NCBI GenBank assembly: GCA_022821725.1
Contig: JAJEDB010000151.1
Coordinates: forward strand, 1 to 34,399
Source of the DNA: Candidatus Poribacteria bacterium
Lineage (GTDB): Bacteria; Poribacteria; WGA-4E; WGA-3G
Direction of reading: 5' to 3'
Length of the DNA: 34,399 bases
Both the position numbers and the translations under genes were made by a program. The notes below the pieces were generated by a model. That model worked only from the letters and a program-made list of their open reading frames with translations. It ran no database searches and was not told the origin of the DNA. Shown here in pieces: positions 15,237 through 23,243 of this stretch (positions within the stretch are counted from its first letter, which is position 1; each line of letters opens with the position of its first letter).

Positions 15237-16295
15237 TTACAAAGTCGGCACCGTCACTGCGACTTCACGTCCACCCGCATTCGAGGAGTCGATAACCCCT
15301 TGGATAATAACGTTTGTGAGCATCACGCCGTAGGGATCGATCGGCGAAGGTTTTCCTTCACGGACAGCATCAATAAACGCTGAATCCTCTTCGTGAAACA
15401 CACTGACCGATTCAAACGCTGTGAACTCTTCGTCAAAAATCTCACCGTCTTTGTCGCCATAGACGCGTACACCCTCCTCCGGTCCGCGGACTTCACCAAT
15501 ACCGAGGCGAAGTCCCGCTTTTTTACCGAGGAAAATCGTCCCACCGAGCGAATCCATGTTCATACACCAGCACGTTTTGAAAACCATACGCGCACCGTTC
15601 TCGAAAACCACCCAACCGACACCGAAATCTTCAACTTCGGTCTCTTTCAACGCAGGATTCCACGTGTTGTGGTGGCTCAGGTAGTTAGAGGTGATACCAG
15701 AGACCGCGACAGGAGTAGGATGCCCCATCAAATAGAGGGCGGTATCCAGGGCATAGACACCGATGTCCGCAGATGCCCCTAAACCCGCTGTCGCCTTGCG
15801 GATAAAACTGCCACCCGGATTCCCGCGCCGTCTATCTGCAACCGTTTCAACATAATAAATATCGCCAAGGGTCCCAGCGTCAACAATCTCTTTCGCTTTA
15901 ATGACCTCTGGTGAATATCGGAGTTTCAAACCGACCATGAGGATTTTATCGTTTTCTTTTGCAGCACGCCACATTGAAGCGGCAGCGTCCAACGTGGCTT
16001 CCATCGGTTTCTCGCAGAAAACATGTTTGCCAGCGTTCAGCGCTGCGACAGTTGGTGCCGCATGCACCCCTGTCGGCGTACAGACATACACCGCCTCAAT
16101 CTCGTCCATTTTAAGCATTTCATTGTAGTCGGTGAACGTGCGCTTGATACCCCACTGTTCTGTCGCACGCTCCAGGTTGGCAGGGACAAGGTCGGCAGCA
16201 GCGATGATCTCAGCACCTTCAATCTCAGCAAGCGTTCTGCAGTGTGCCCCTGAGATACCACCCGCCCCAATCAAGCCCAATTTAATTGTTCGCAT
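15237..16295 (-). CDS. Gfo/Idh/MocA family NAD(P)-dependent oxidoreductase
   Basis: The protein is 352 aa. I placed the start at the ATG at 16295 because AAGGAG sits six bases upstream and the Rossmann strand 'KLGLIGAGGISGAH' begins at once; the upstream in-frame extension is not protein-like. The nucleotide-binding GAGGIS motif is followed by the family's 'VFCEKPMEAT' (Lys of EKP is catalytic) and a C-terminal alpha/beta substrate domain ending 'REVAVTVPTL'. Members oxidise or reduce sugars, inositols and related compounds. It is divergent from the zinc dehydrogenase/ThuA operon. The likely role is sugar catabolism; the substrate is unknown. Confidence 0.9.
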   Translation of the reverse strand: MRTIKLGLIGAGGISGAHCRTLAEIEGAEIIAAADLVPANLERATEQWGIKRTFTDYNEMLKMDEIEAVYVCTPTGVHAAPTVAALNAGKHVFCEKPMEATLDAAASMWRAAKENDKILMVGLKLRYSPEVIKAKEIVDAGTLGDIYYVETVADRRRGNPGGSFIRKATAGLGASADIGVYALDTALYLMGHPTPVAVSGITSNYLSHHNTWNPALKETEVEDFGVGWVVFENGARMVFKTCWCMNMDSLGGTIFLGKKAGLRLGIGEVRGPEEGVRVYGDKDGEIFDEEFTAFESVSVFHEEDSAFIDAVREGKPSPIDPYGVMLTNVIIQGVIDSSNAGGREVAVTVPTL

Positions 16296-16462
16296 TTCCA
16301 TCTCCTTATTTGTATGATGTCTCCTTGATTTTAACGCATCTCTGACGCAGAAGTCAAGCGAAATTCTACGCATTTTAGGGCTATTCAGCTCTTCTGTAAG
16401 AGCAAACACAGATTCCCGATGCCTGACCGCTGATGACTGAACGCCGGCTGCCCAAACTCGTA

Positions 16463-16491
16463 TTGACACAATTCCGATCCTATGCTATATT
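16463..16491 (+). promoter_or_regulatory. Sigma-70 promoter of the dehydrogenase/ThuA operon
   Basis: TTGACA (16463-16468), a 17-base spacer, TATATT (16486-16491), 34 bases before the GTG start at 16525. Near-consensus. Confidence 0.75.
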
Positions 16492-16524
16492 TCAAGCACA
16501 CTCTTAGCGTTTGAGGAGAATATT

Positions 16525-17556
16525 GTGAAAGCCGCACAATTTTACGGTGGAAAAGACATAAGGGTCGAAACCGTCCCTGATCCAACACCCGAAGAGGGAC
16601 AAGTGCTGGTCCAAGTAGAAGCCGCAGGGATCTGTGGCAGTGATCTGCACGGTTACCATCATCAACCCGAGAAACCCCTATCGCCACGTATTGGTGGACA
16701 TGAATTGACGGGAGAGGTTATTGACATAGGCAAAGGCGTTACAGGGCATGGGAAAGGCACGCGCGTAGCGGTTGAACCGATCACGCCGTGTAACAACTGT
16801 CCCGAATGCTTCAATGGCTACTACAATATCTGCGGCAACCTGCGGCACGGTGGCGGCGGCTTTGCGGAGTTCATGGTTGCCCGCACGCCAAACGTGTACA
16901 CATTGCCGGATAGTGTCTCGGCAGAAGGCGGGGCATTGGCAGAGGTTTACGCAGTCGCCGTCCATGCCGTCAACAGAGCGATGGTATCCCCGGGAGACCG
17001 CGTCGCTATTATCGGGAGTGGGCCCGTTGGATTGACGATCGCTCAAGTGGCAGATGCCGCAGGCGCGACCTCTATCGCCATGTTAGGCAAACCAGACGGT
17101 CCCATACAGATCGCACACGAGGCAGTCGGCGCTGTGCCTATCAACGTAGATAAGACGGATGCTGTCGAGGCTATCAAGGACTGGAGTGACGGCAGAGGGG
17201 CGGATGTCGTTTTTGAGGCGGTTGGTGGGAGCGCGAATACGCTGGAACAAGCAACAGAGATCGCCGCGAAACGCGGGCGCGTCTGTATGGTAGGCGGGCA
17301 TCGGACCCCGATCTCCTTTTCGGAACGGTTCGCACGGAGTCGAGAACTCACCGTCATCTGGTCGTTCTGCTACGGTAGACGCGGTGGGAAAACGGAGTTC
17401 CAAATCGCCATCGACTTACTCGCTGCTGGTAAACTCGACCCGAATCCACTGATTACGCATCGGTTCGACTTAGACGACGTTGCACAAGCCTTCGCAGTCG
17501 CCGCTGGGCGTGATGAACACGGATCGGTCAAAGTTCTCGTGTTGCCGAATAATTAA
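16525..17556 (+). CDS. Zinc-dependent alcohol/sugar dehydrogenase (MDR family)
   Basis: The protein is 343 aa, starting with GTG (GAGGAG six bases upstream). Catalytic zinc ligands C37 ('GICGSDLHGY') and H59/E60 ('GGHE') and the four-cysteine structural zinc site (C89, C92, C95, C103: 'PCNNCPEC') are all present. The Rossmann motif 'IIGSGPVGL' follows at about 162. The family covers sorbitol, threonine and butanediol dehydrogenases. It shares a transcript with the ThuA-like gene 10 bases downstream and faces a Gfo/Idh/MocA gene. Oxidation of a polyol or sugar with NAD is the best inference. Confidence 0.9.
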   Translation: MKAAQFYGGKDIRVETVPDPTPEEGQVLVQVEAAGICGSDLHGYHHQPEKPLSPRIGGHELTGEVIDIGKGVTGHGKGTRVAVEPITPCNNCPECFNGYYNICGNLRHGGGGFAEFMVARTPNVYTLPDSVSAEGGALAEVYAVAVHAVNRAMVSPGDRVAIIGSGPVGLTIAQVADAAGATSIAMLGKPDGPIQIAHEAVGAVPINVDKTDAVEAIKDWSDGRGADVVFEAVGGSANTLEQATEIAAKRGRVCMVGGHRTPISFSERFARSRELTVIWSFCYGRRGGKTEFQIAIDLLAAGKLDPNPLITHRFDLDDVAQAFAVAAGRDEHGSVKVLVLPNN

Positions 17557-17566
17557 CGGAGGTAAG

Positions 17567-18202
17567 ATGGAGACTCTTAAACTGCTTATATTTGTCGGAA
17601 CAGAAGGGATTTACCACGATCACGCCGGGAACGGACAGTTCTTGACAACGATGCTCAACGATACCGATGATATTGAAGCCGATTTCTCGCAAGACTACAA
17701 CCAACTTGCGAATGGACTTGACAAATACGATACCGTGCTCTTCTACACCGATGTCGGGAAGCTCACGGAGGCACAAGAAACCGGTCTACTCACCTATATC
17801 CAAAGGGGCGGCGGATTTTTTGGACTCCACACTGCAGCCGCTTCGTTCAGGGAGGCTGAAGGCTATCACGGTATGCTCAACGGATTTTTTGACGGGCACA
17901 GTCCCTATATGGATTTCACCGTCAATGTAAGCGACGCTGCGCATCCGATTACCGAGGGATTAACCGATTTTGAGGCGACGGACGAACTCTATTATCTAAA
18001 GCACAATCCCGATGCCTCACACCATCTCATGCACGCCTATGACGAGACAAAAGATGAGACGCATGTCATGGCATTTCACCATACGTATGGCGAAGGCAGG
18101 GTGTTCTACTTCGCCCTTGGACACGATATGGCAGTGCTTGAGAATCCGAGTTTTCAAACGGTTATCTGCCGCGGCGCGTTATGGGCTGGAAACCGGCTTT
18201 GA
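17567..18202 (+). CDS. ThuA-like domain protein
   Basis: The protein is 211 aa from the ATG at 17567, with GGAGGT directly upstream. It has the glutamine-amidotransferase-like alpha/beta fold of ThuA (PF06283): 'LLIFVGTEGIYHDH', 'YDTVLFYTDVGKL', 'YIQRGGGFFGLHTA', 'HHTYGEGRVFYFALGHD'. ThuA was named from trehalose utilisation in rhizobia, where it acts with a Gfo/Idh/MocA partner (ThuB). Here a Gfo/Idh/MocA gene lies two genes away, so a keto-sugar processing role is plausible. Second gene of the operon with the zinc dehydrogenase. No signal peptide. Confidence 0.85.
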   Translation: METLKLLIFVGTEGIYHDHAGNGQFLTTMLNDTDDIEADFSQDYNQLANGLDKYDTVLFYTDVGKLTEAQETGLLTYIQRGGGFFGLHTAAASFREAEGYHGMLNGFFDGHSPYMDFTVNVSDAAHPITEGLTDFEATDELYYLKHNPDASHHLMHAYDETKDETHVMAFHHTYGEGRVFYFALGHDMAVLENPSFQTVICRGALWAGNRL

Positions 18203-18217
18203 AGGTAGATAATGTTG

Positions 18218-18316
18218 GGCAGGTGCGGAATGTAATACATTGTCCCGCAAGTCCACACGCGACTTGCGCTATGGATTTCGTCTATTCCCAGACGAAATCC
18301 TCCAACCGCACCTGCC
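18218..18316. repeat. Cloverleaf-like palindromic element between convergent genes
   Basis: The outer stem is an 11-bp perfect inverted repeat (18218-18228 with 18306-18316). It encloses two perfect hairpins: CGCAAGTC/GACTTGCG (18246-18268) and GGATTTCGTCT/AGACGAAATCC (18273-18300). It lies between convergent stops and could end transcription both ways, but its three-stem form looks like a mobile palindromic repeat. A CGCAAGGTATAATTAAAAAA box follows at 18321-18340. Confidence 0.6.
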
Positions 18317-18332
18317 TTATCGCAAGGTATAA

Positions 18333-19664
18333 TTAAAAAATCATATCGCGTGCTGGATAATGCGTATCCCCTGGGGATATATCCCTCGGATCGTTGGATA
18401 CAGCCGTCTCCGGTGGCACCATAATCTGATTTTCGCTCACTGGATCATCGGTTTCCGTCCGCCACTGCTCCAAACGGTCTCGCATCTCCGTTAAAACGGC
18501 TGCGTAATCGGGATTCCCCGCGAGATTATGTGCTTCTGACGAATCAAACACGACATCGTATAACCGTTCCGATTCAACGGGATCATCACCCCAACCGTGC
18601 TCCATCATAAAGGTCTTGCTAATACTGTCATCACAGTTCGGCAACGCCCATTTTTCCGCAGTGTCATAACGGCGGATATATTTCCATCGTTTGGTCCGGA
18701 TGGCGCGTTGCGGTTCATAACAACAGTGATAGTTAACTTCAGCGAAAATCGCATCACGCACATCTTCCGCTTCACCGCGAACCAACGGGAGCACAGAATT
18801 CCCCTGTAACCACGCCGGTGCTTCAATCCCCGCCAATTCGCAAATCGTCGGGAAAAGGTCAATCTGACTCACCAACCCGTCCACAACTTGTCCACCGCTG
18901 AAACCCCCCGGACCGCGGACAATAAGCATTATCCCGATGCCGTGGTCGCTGAGATGGCACTTCATACGGGGGAAGGCAAGGCCGTGGTCGGTCGTGCATA
19001 TCACGAGCGTGTTCTCAGCAAGTCCGTTTTCCTCCAGCGCGTCGAAAACCACACCCATTTTCCGATCAAGCGTGCGCGCCGCGTCTATGTATTCCGCCAT
19101 ATCCTGTCGCGTAACAGGTGTATCGGGGAACGGTGCAGGCGGTTTCACATAGCGTGGATCGGTTTTCGGTTCCCCATCCGGCGGCGGATCGAACCCTTTC
19201 GCGCGGCGATGCGTCTCACCGAACCCGACATCTAAGAAAAATGGCGCGTCATGCTTCTCCGAGATGAAATCGCGTGCGCGTTCCTCTGCGCCCGCTCGCA
19301 CGGTGCCTTCGGATAAAAGTCGTTGGTATCCTGTCTCCTTAAGATCTCGGACGACATGCTGGAATCCTGCCAAGGCAGTGGTATATCCGGCCGCATTCAG
19401 AGTATAGGTGATGAGATGCTCTGGCACTGGAAGGCTCCACCCCCGATTTGCCAAACCGCCCATACCGCAACTATGTGCCCATTGTCCCGTGAGGAGTGCA
19501 GCACGGGAGGGTGAACACGTTGGATTGGCACAGAATGCGTTTCGGAAGACAGCACCTTCCTCTGCAAGCTTCTGGATATTCGGAGTCGGGATCGCATGCC
19601 CATAAGGTTGCACATACCGACCTGTATCGTGTGAATGAATATAGACTATATTTGGTTTGTTCAT
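18333..19664 (-). CDS. Sulfatase (heparan N-sulfatase-like)
   Basis: The protein is 443 aa. 'NIVYIHSHDTGRYVQPYGH' replaces the usual DD with HD, as in the N-sulfoglucosamine sulfohydrolase-like subgroup. The active site is C-S-P-S-R-A-A-L-L-T-G with C50 as predicted formylglycine. 'ICTTDHGLAFPRMKCHLSDHGIG' gives the other metal/sulfate residues. It ends normally at 'DTHYPARDMIF'. No signal peptide. A single gene with a hairpin (19688-19708) upstream and a cloverleaf element downstream. The likely substrate is a sulfated sugar or amino sugar. Confidence 0.9.
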   Translation of the reverse strand: MNKPNIVYIHSHDTGRYVQPYGHAIPTPNIQKLAEEGAVFRNAFCANPTCSPSRAALLTGQWAHSCGMGGLANRGWSLPVPEHLITYTLNAAGYTTALAGFQHVVRDLKETGYQRLLSEGTVRAGAEERARDFISEKHDAPFFLDVGFGETHRRAKGFDPPPDGEPKTDPRYVKPPAPFPDTPVTRQDMAEYIDAARTLDRKMGVVFDALEENGLAENTLVICTTDHGLAFPRMKCHLSDHGIGIMLIVRGPGGFSGGQVVDGLVSQIDLFPTICELAGIEAPAWLQGNSVLPLVRGEAEDVRDAIFAEVNYHCCYEPQRAIRTKRWKYIRRYDTAEKWALPNCDDSISKTFMMEHGWGDDPVESERLYDVVFDSSEAHNLAGNPDYAAVLTEMRDRLEQWRTETDDPVSENQIMVPPETAVSNDPRDISPGDTHYPARDMIF

Positions 19665-19687
19665 GCAGTAACCCTTAATATAAAGTA

Positions 19688-19708
19688 GGCGCGCTTCGTA
19701 AGCGCGCC
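19688..19708. repeat. Perfect GC palindrome
   Basis: GGCGCGCTT-CGT-AAGCGCGCC, a 9-bp stem with a 3-base loop, between the antitoxin-like gene and the sulfatase. It may end the upstream transcript, but has no clear T-run. Confidence 0.5.
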
Positions 19709-19762
19709 AATTTTGAAAAAGACTTCTTTATTTACCGAGAACTCTTGTGCATAAGCCGGGAG

Positions 19763-19975
19763 TTACTCCGGCTGGAGGTGTGCCCGGGCAGCATCTTCCT
19801 CCGAAAGGTGCCAGTCTTGCGTAAGCGCGAATTCACTTAGCAAGGCAATTTCAGGAACTCGGAGTTCCTCGCTGAAAATTGTCGCAAATGCTCGTCTGAT
19901 TTTTGGTAATCGATGGGGGCGAGTTAATTCCGTAGTGCGCTGTGCATCGATTGTCGTTTCAACAATTTTTGACAT
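19763..19975 (-). CDS. Small protein, possible orphan antitoxin
   Basis: The protein is 70 aa from the ATG at 19975; a full AGGAGGT lies five bases upstream. The C-terminal 'ALLSEFALTQDWHLSEEDAARAHL' resembles the toxin-binding tails of small bacterial antitoxins, where a line like 'SE-ALA-DW--PEED-AW--L' is common. No DNA-binding domain is clear in the N-terminus ('MSKIVETTIDAQRTTELTRP') and no toxin gene adjoins it. It has a perfect sigma-70 promoter (20062-20090). The identity is uncertain: an orphan antitoxin or another small regulator. Confidence 0.6.
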   Translation of the reverse strand: MSKIVETTIDAQRTTELTRPHRLPKIRRAFATIFSEELRVPEIALLSEFALTQDWHLSEEDAARAHLQPE

Positions 19976-20061
19976 GGTACACCTCCTATGAACGTCCGCC
20001 CCACCAAAACTGAGAGCGGATAGGAAAGCCAATGCATATTTGGTTAATGTTGTATAACCCC

Positions 20062-20090
20062 AGTATACTTTAAATTCGCAAAAATGTCAA
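20062..20090 (-). promoter_or_regulatory. Consensus sigma-70 promoter of the small antitoxin-like gene
   Basis: On the minus strand TTGACA (20090-20085), a 17-base spacer, TATACT (20067-20062), 86 bases before the ATG at 19975. Confidence 0.75.
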
Positions 20091-20122
20091 GGATTTTTTT
20101 TGCAAAATATTTATACATTCTG

Positions 20123-20151
20123 TTGACAGTAAATTGCGACTATCGTATCAT
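20123..20151 (+). promoter_or_regulatory. Sigma-70 promoter of the CmcJ/NvfI-like gene
   Basis: TTGACA (20123-20128), a 17-base spacer, TATCAT (20146-20151), 27 bases before the ATG at 20179. Together with the minus-strand promoter it makes a compact divergent pair. Confidence 0.7.
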
Positions 20152-20178
20152 ATCAGAAAATGCGTAAGGAGAGCACCA

Positions 20179-21117
20179 ATGGTACAACGAGAAACGCTAT
20201 CTTTCGTGGAATCGACTGGTAGTTTTGCGAACGCAAGATACCGAGGCACCCGCATGCCGCCACCAGAATGGGTTGAAAATCCCGATGAACGGAAAAGTAT
20301 GTATGTGCGGGAATCGATTAAGGTCTACAACGCCCGTCTATTGCAGCCGCCTCCGAACCTTGAAGCGAACGGATTCCAGTTGGTAGATGCCGATACGCAG
20401 GTGAGAAATCTGCACGATCAGGATGCCGTAACGACGCACTTCTATCAGGAGTGCGCTGACCTCATCACGGCAATTACAGGATGCAGCGACACACACGTGA
20501 TGCAACACCAATATCGGAATGGGTTCGGCGGACTGCCTGAAGGGCACCCACGTAGCAATAAACCGACAGCGAATGGAAGTGAAGGCACCTATGGCGGCAT
20601 CCATTCGGATGTGAGTCCGTATTCCGAAGACGGATTTGAAAAAATCGCCAAGGGAAAGCACTTTCAGATGTACAATGTATGGCGGAGCACCGATCTGGAG
20701 AGAGACATTTACGTCATGCCACTCGCTATTTGCGACATGGCAACGGTTGCGAGAGAGGATATAATTGCCGCCGATGCTTGGTCTCAGACGGAAACCCCGA
20801 GACGACTCGTCAGTCTACGGCTCGTGCATAGTCCGAACCAGCGTTGGTATTATTTCCCACGCATGACACCGCAGGAAACGCTAATTTTCAAGCAGTACGA
20901 CACACGTCAAGAGAAATCCAACATGCGCACAGCCTTCCACGGTGCGATAGACGATCCGACGACCCCAGAAGACGCGCCCCTTCGCAAAACCATTGAAGTG
21001 CGCTTACTTGCTCTGTTCGATGAGGATGCCGAGCGGGAGGCGAGAAAGGCGAGATTTCAAGCCGAGGTCCCCGAGACCCACACTGACGGCAAAATTTCTG
21101 ATTGGGTAGAGAAATAA
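20179..21117 (+). CDS. CmcJ/NvfI-type oxidoreductase
   Basis: The protein is 312 aa from the ATG at 20179 (AAGGAGAG upstream; a longer in-frame start would overlap the promoter). It has a HxD-like element 'HSDVSPYSEDGFE', 'YNVWRS', and near the end 'TAFHGAIDDPTTPEDAPLRKTIEVRLLALF', the region typical of the CmcJ/NvfI and AsaB-like family, which includes cephamycin 7-alpha-methoxylation subunits and fungal Fe/2OG enzymes. An oxidative tailoring or detoxification reaction is possible; the substrate is unknown. The stop touches the stop of the convergent Gfo/Idh/MocA gene with no bases between. Confidence 0.8.
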   Translation: MVQRETLSFVESTGSFANARYRGTRMPPPEWVENPDERKSMYVRESIKVYNARLLQPPPNLEANGFQLVDADTQVRNLHDQDAVTTHFYQECADLITAITGCSDTHVMQHQYRNGFGGLPEGHPRSNKPTANGSEGTYGGIHSDVSPYSEDGFEKIAKGKHFQMYNVWRSTDLERDIYVMPLAICDMATVAREDIIAADAWSQTETPRRLVSLRLVHSPNQRWYYFPRMTPQETLIFKQYDTRQEKSNMRTAFHGAIDDPTTPEDAPLRKTIEVRLLALFDEDAEREARKARFQAEVPETHTDGKISDWVEK

Positions 21118-22158
21118 TCAGGTGCCCGCCGCTTGTTTCGCCTTGTTGATCTCCGTCAACACGTTCATGGCGTGTAAGGATTCCTCTTTGTCGTATTGTG
21201 GGCACTGACGCAAACCGGCAGCAAGGCACCGGTGAACTGCTTCGGCTTGATAGAGAAATCCGTGTTGATTTGGAGAGGATCGCGCCATCGCGACAGACCC
21301 CGGCAGCGGATACTCAAAGTAATGCAGCGGCGCAGGTGCGTTTCGGGTCCTGTATTGAGAAGGCACGCCATTCGGGGGTGGAATTCGGATAGAGATACGC
21401 GTCGGGCAATGTCCGGGTCGCTCAAGCGTAATGCGTCCCTCTGTCCCAACGAGTTCCGTCACCTCTGCGAGTTCAGAGGCGCGCGGCGGAAATGTAAATA
21501 CGGCGTATTTGTCATCACCGTAATCAACAATCGCACCACCGGCTCTATCACCCAAGGCGGTGATCGCTACAGGCACAGCCGACGCACCAAAAGCAAGCGG
21601 TGCCGCTTGGATGGTATAGATCGGGTCGAAGAAGTCGGATTGTGTGAGCACAACCTCCCCAATCATACCTGCCTCAATAGCGGCGCGAGCATGCTCCACC
21701 GCAGGAAAGAAGCGCGTCCACATGCCGTCCTGCATCATTACATCTTTCTCCTCGGCTGCCGCATACATCTCTTCGGCATCGGAGAGGGTCTCCGTGAGCG
21801 GTTTCTCACAAAGCACATGCTTGCCTCCCTCGATTGCGAGGAGGGTATGATCCTTGTGCAGTCGGTTGATCGTCCCGATGTATACAATATCTACGTCATC
21901 GGCCGCCACCATTTCCCTATAGTCCCCGTAAGCAGTCGCAACGCCATACTGCCGCGCGAATTCTTGCGCTCGGTCAATCTCCCGTGCCGCTACAGCGGTT
22001 AGGGTCGCGCCTTCACAGGCGTGTAGAGCCTCTACCCACTGCGCTGAAATGTTACCAGCACCGAGAATACCCCAACGCAATGGGAAAGCGGCATCTGTAG
22101 CACTTGTAAGCCCGCGGCGAATGTCCAGTGGTGTTGAGAGAGGTATGTTGTTTGTCAT
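21118..22158 (-). CDS. Gfo/Idh/MocA family oxidoreductase
   Basis: The protein is 346 aa. The ATG at 22158 is chosen because GGAG lies seven bases upstream; an earlier in-frame start would run into the preceding gene. Rossmann motif 'WGILGAGNISAQW', catalytic 'HVLCEKPLTET', then 'MMQDGMWTRFFPAVEHA', as in dihydrodiol/D-xylose dehydrogenase-like members. Third gene of a co-directional set MFS (24614) - zinc dehydrogenase (23224) - this gene (52-base gap), which fits uptake and oxidation of one sugar. The exact substrate is unknown. Confidence 0.9.
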   Translation of the reverse strand: MTNNIPLSTPLDIRRGLTSATDAAFPLRWGILGAGNISAQWVEALHACEGATLTAVAAREIDRAQEFARQYGVATAYGDYREMVAADDVDIVYIGTINRLHKDHTLLAIEGGKHVLCEKPLTETLSDAEEMYAAAEEKDVMMQDGMWTRFFPAVEHARAAIEAGMIGEVVLTQSDFFDPIYTIQAAPLAFGASAVPVAITALGDRAGGAIVDYGDDKYAVFTFPPRASELAEVTELVGTEGRITLERPGHCPTRISIRIPPPNGVPSQYRTRNAPAPLHYFEYPLPGSVAMARSSPNQHGFLYQAEAVHRCLAAGLRQCPQYDKEESLHAMNVLTEINKAKQAAGT

Positions 22159-22210
22159 AGAAATCTCCGTTCCTCGAAGCATACTTGGTTCGTCTGTCTG
22201 GTGTTCGCTG

Positions 22211-23224
22211 TTACGCCCACGCGTCAAGGACAACTTTCCCACAGTCATGTGTGCACTGCAATGCCCACGCCTCCTGAATCTGGCGCATCGGGAAGGTATG
22301 TGTAATGAATGTATCCAACGGATCCTTCACTTCTGCAATCATCCGCATCATAGCAGGTGTGTCTGCAAGATTGTAATGCCGCGTGCCGTGTAATATCAAC
22401 CCTTTGTTGATAATACTGCTCCCCTGAATTTCTACGTCACCAATTCCACCAATCAATGCAATGTGTCCTTTCGGGCGTGTTACGTCAATCAAGAGTCGGA
22501 CCGCTGCGGAAGCCGCTGAGCACTCCACGCCTTTGTCCACACCTTTACCATCCGTCAAATCCTGAATCTGATCGGCGACATCCTCGTCTTGTGGGTTAAC
22601 GACTGCTGCTGCCCCCAATTTCTTCGCCAGGTCCGCCCGATACGGATGGCTCTCAACCGCAATGACGCGCGCACCTCTATACGCTGCGTTAATCACGCCG
22701 CCAAGCCCGATGGGTCCCATCCCCGTAATCAGGACGGTATCAAACGCGTTGACATTCATCAACCGCATGGCATTAGATGTCGATCCGAGTCCGCAACATG
22801 CCATTCCAGCGTGATCATACGAGATCCCGTCCGGAATCGGCACCAGTAACCAGTCCTGCTTAAGGATGTACTGCGCGAAAGTCGCCGTTACACCCGTCTG
22901 CTCGGTAACGTGTAGGATCTGGTTGTCGTCCGGACAGTGGGCATATTCGCCTGTTAAGCAGACATGACACTTTCCACAAGGATAGTGTGGCATTACCACA
23001 ACACGATCGCCTACCTTAACAGTGCCTTCCTGTGCGATTTCTACCACTTCACCCGCGGCTTCGTGACCGAAACTGTCGCCTGTGTGTTCGCTTTTGAAAC
23101 CTTTATATTCCGTACACATCGGGGCCGAATGAATTTTGACGACAACGAACTCACCTTTAGCAACTGGGTCGGGTTTATCTATTAAACCGGCACTTTCAGT
23201 ACCGAATTTTGCAACAACTTTCAT
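22211..23224 (-). CDS. Zinc-type alcohol dehydrogenase (MDR family)
   Basis: The protein is 337 aa. Catalytic zinc ligands C37 and H54/E55 ('SFGHEAAGEV'), structural cysteines C83, C86, C89, C97 ('PCGKCHVC'), and NAD motif 'ITGMGPIGLGG'. 'MCTEYKG' replaces the usual CGSD after the catalytic cysteine, an unusual local variant that may alter substrate contacts. RBS AGGGAG upstream of ATG. Middle gene of the MFS-MDR-Gfo set (19 bases from the MFS gene). Sugar or polyol oxidation is inferred. Confidence 0.88.
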   Translation of the reverse strand: MKVVAKFGTESAGLIDKPDPVAKGEFVVVKIHSAPMCTEYKGFKSEHTGDSFGHEAAGEVVEIAQEGTVKVGDRVVVMPHYPCGKCHVCLTGEYAHCPDDNQILHVTEQTGVTATFAQYILKQDWLLVPIPDGISYDHAGMACCGLGSTSNAMRLMNVNAFDTVLITGMGPIGLGGVINAAYRGARVIAVESHPYRADLAKKLGAAAVVNPQDEDVADQIQDLTDGKGVDKGVECSAASAAVRLLIDVTRPKGHIALIGGIGDVEIQGSSIINKGLILHGTRHYNLADTPAMMRMIAEVKDPLDTFITHTFPMRQIQEAWALQCTHDCGKVVLDAWA

Positions 23225-23243
23225 ACAAATCTCCCTTCTACAT

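Noticed and set aside
16296..16469. N-terminal extension of the Gfo/Idh/MocA protein to 16469
   Set aside because: The extra 58 residues are not protein-like and overlap the opposite gene's promoter; AAGGAG fits the ATG at 16295.
21196..22002. Plus-strand open frame (268 codons) opposite the Gfo/Idh/MocA gene
   Set aside because: Antisense shadow; composition rich in Arg/Cys/His with no domain, and the opposite strand carries the clear family motifs.
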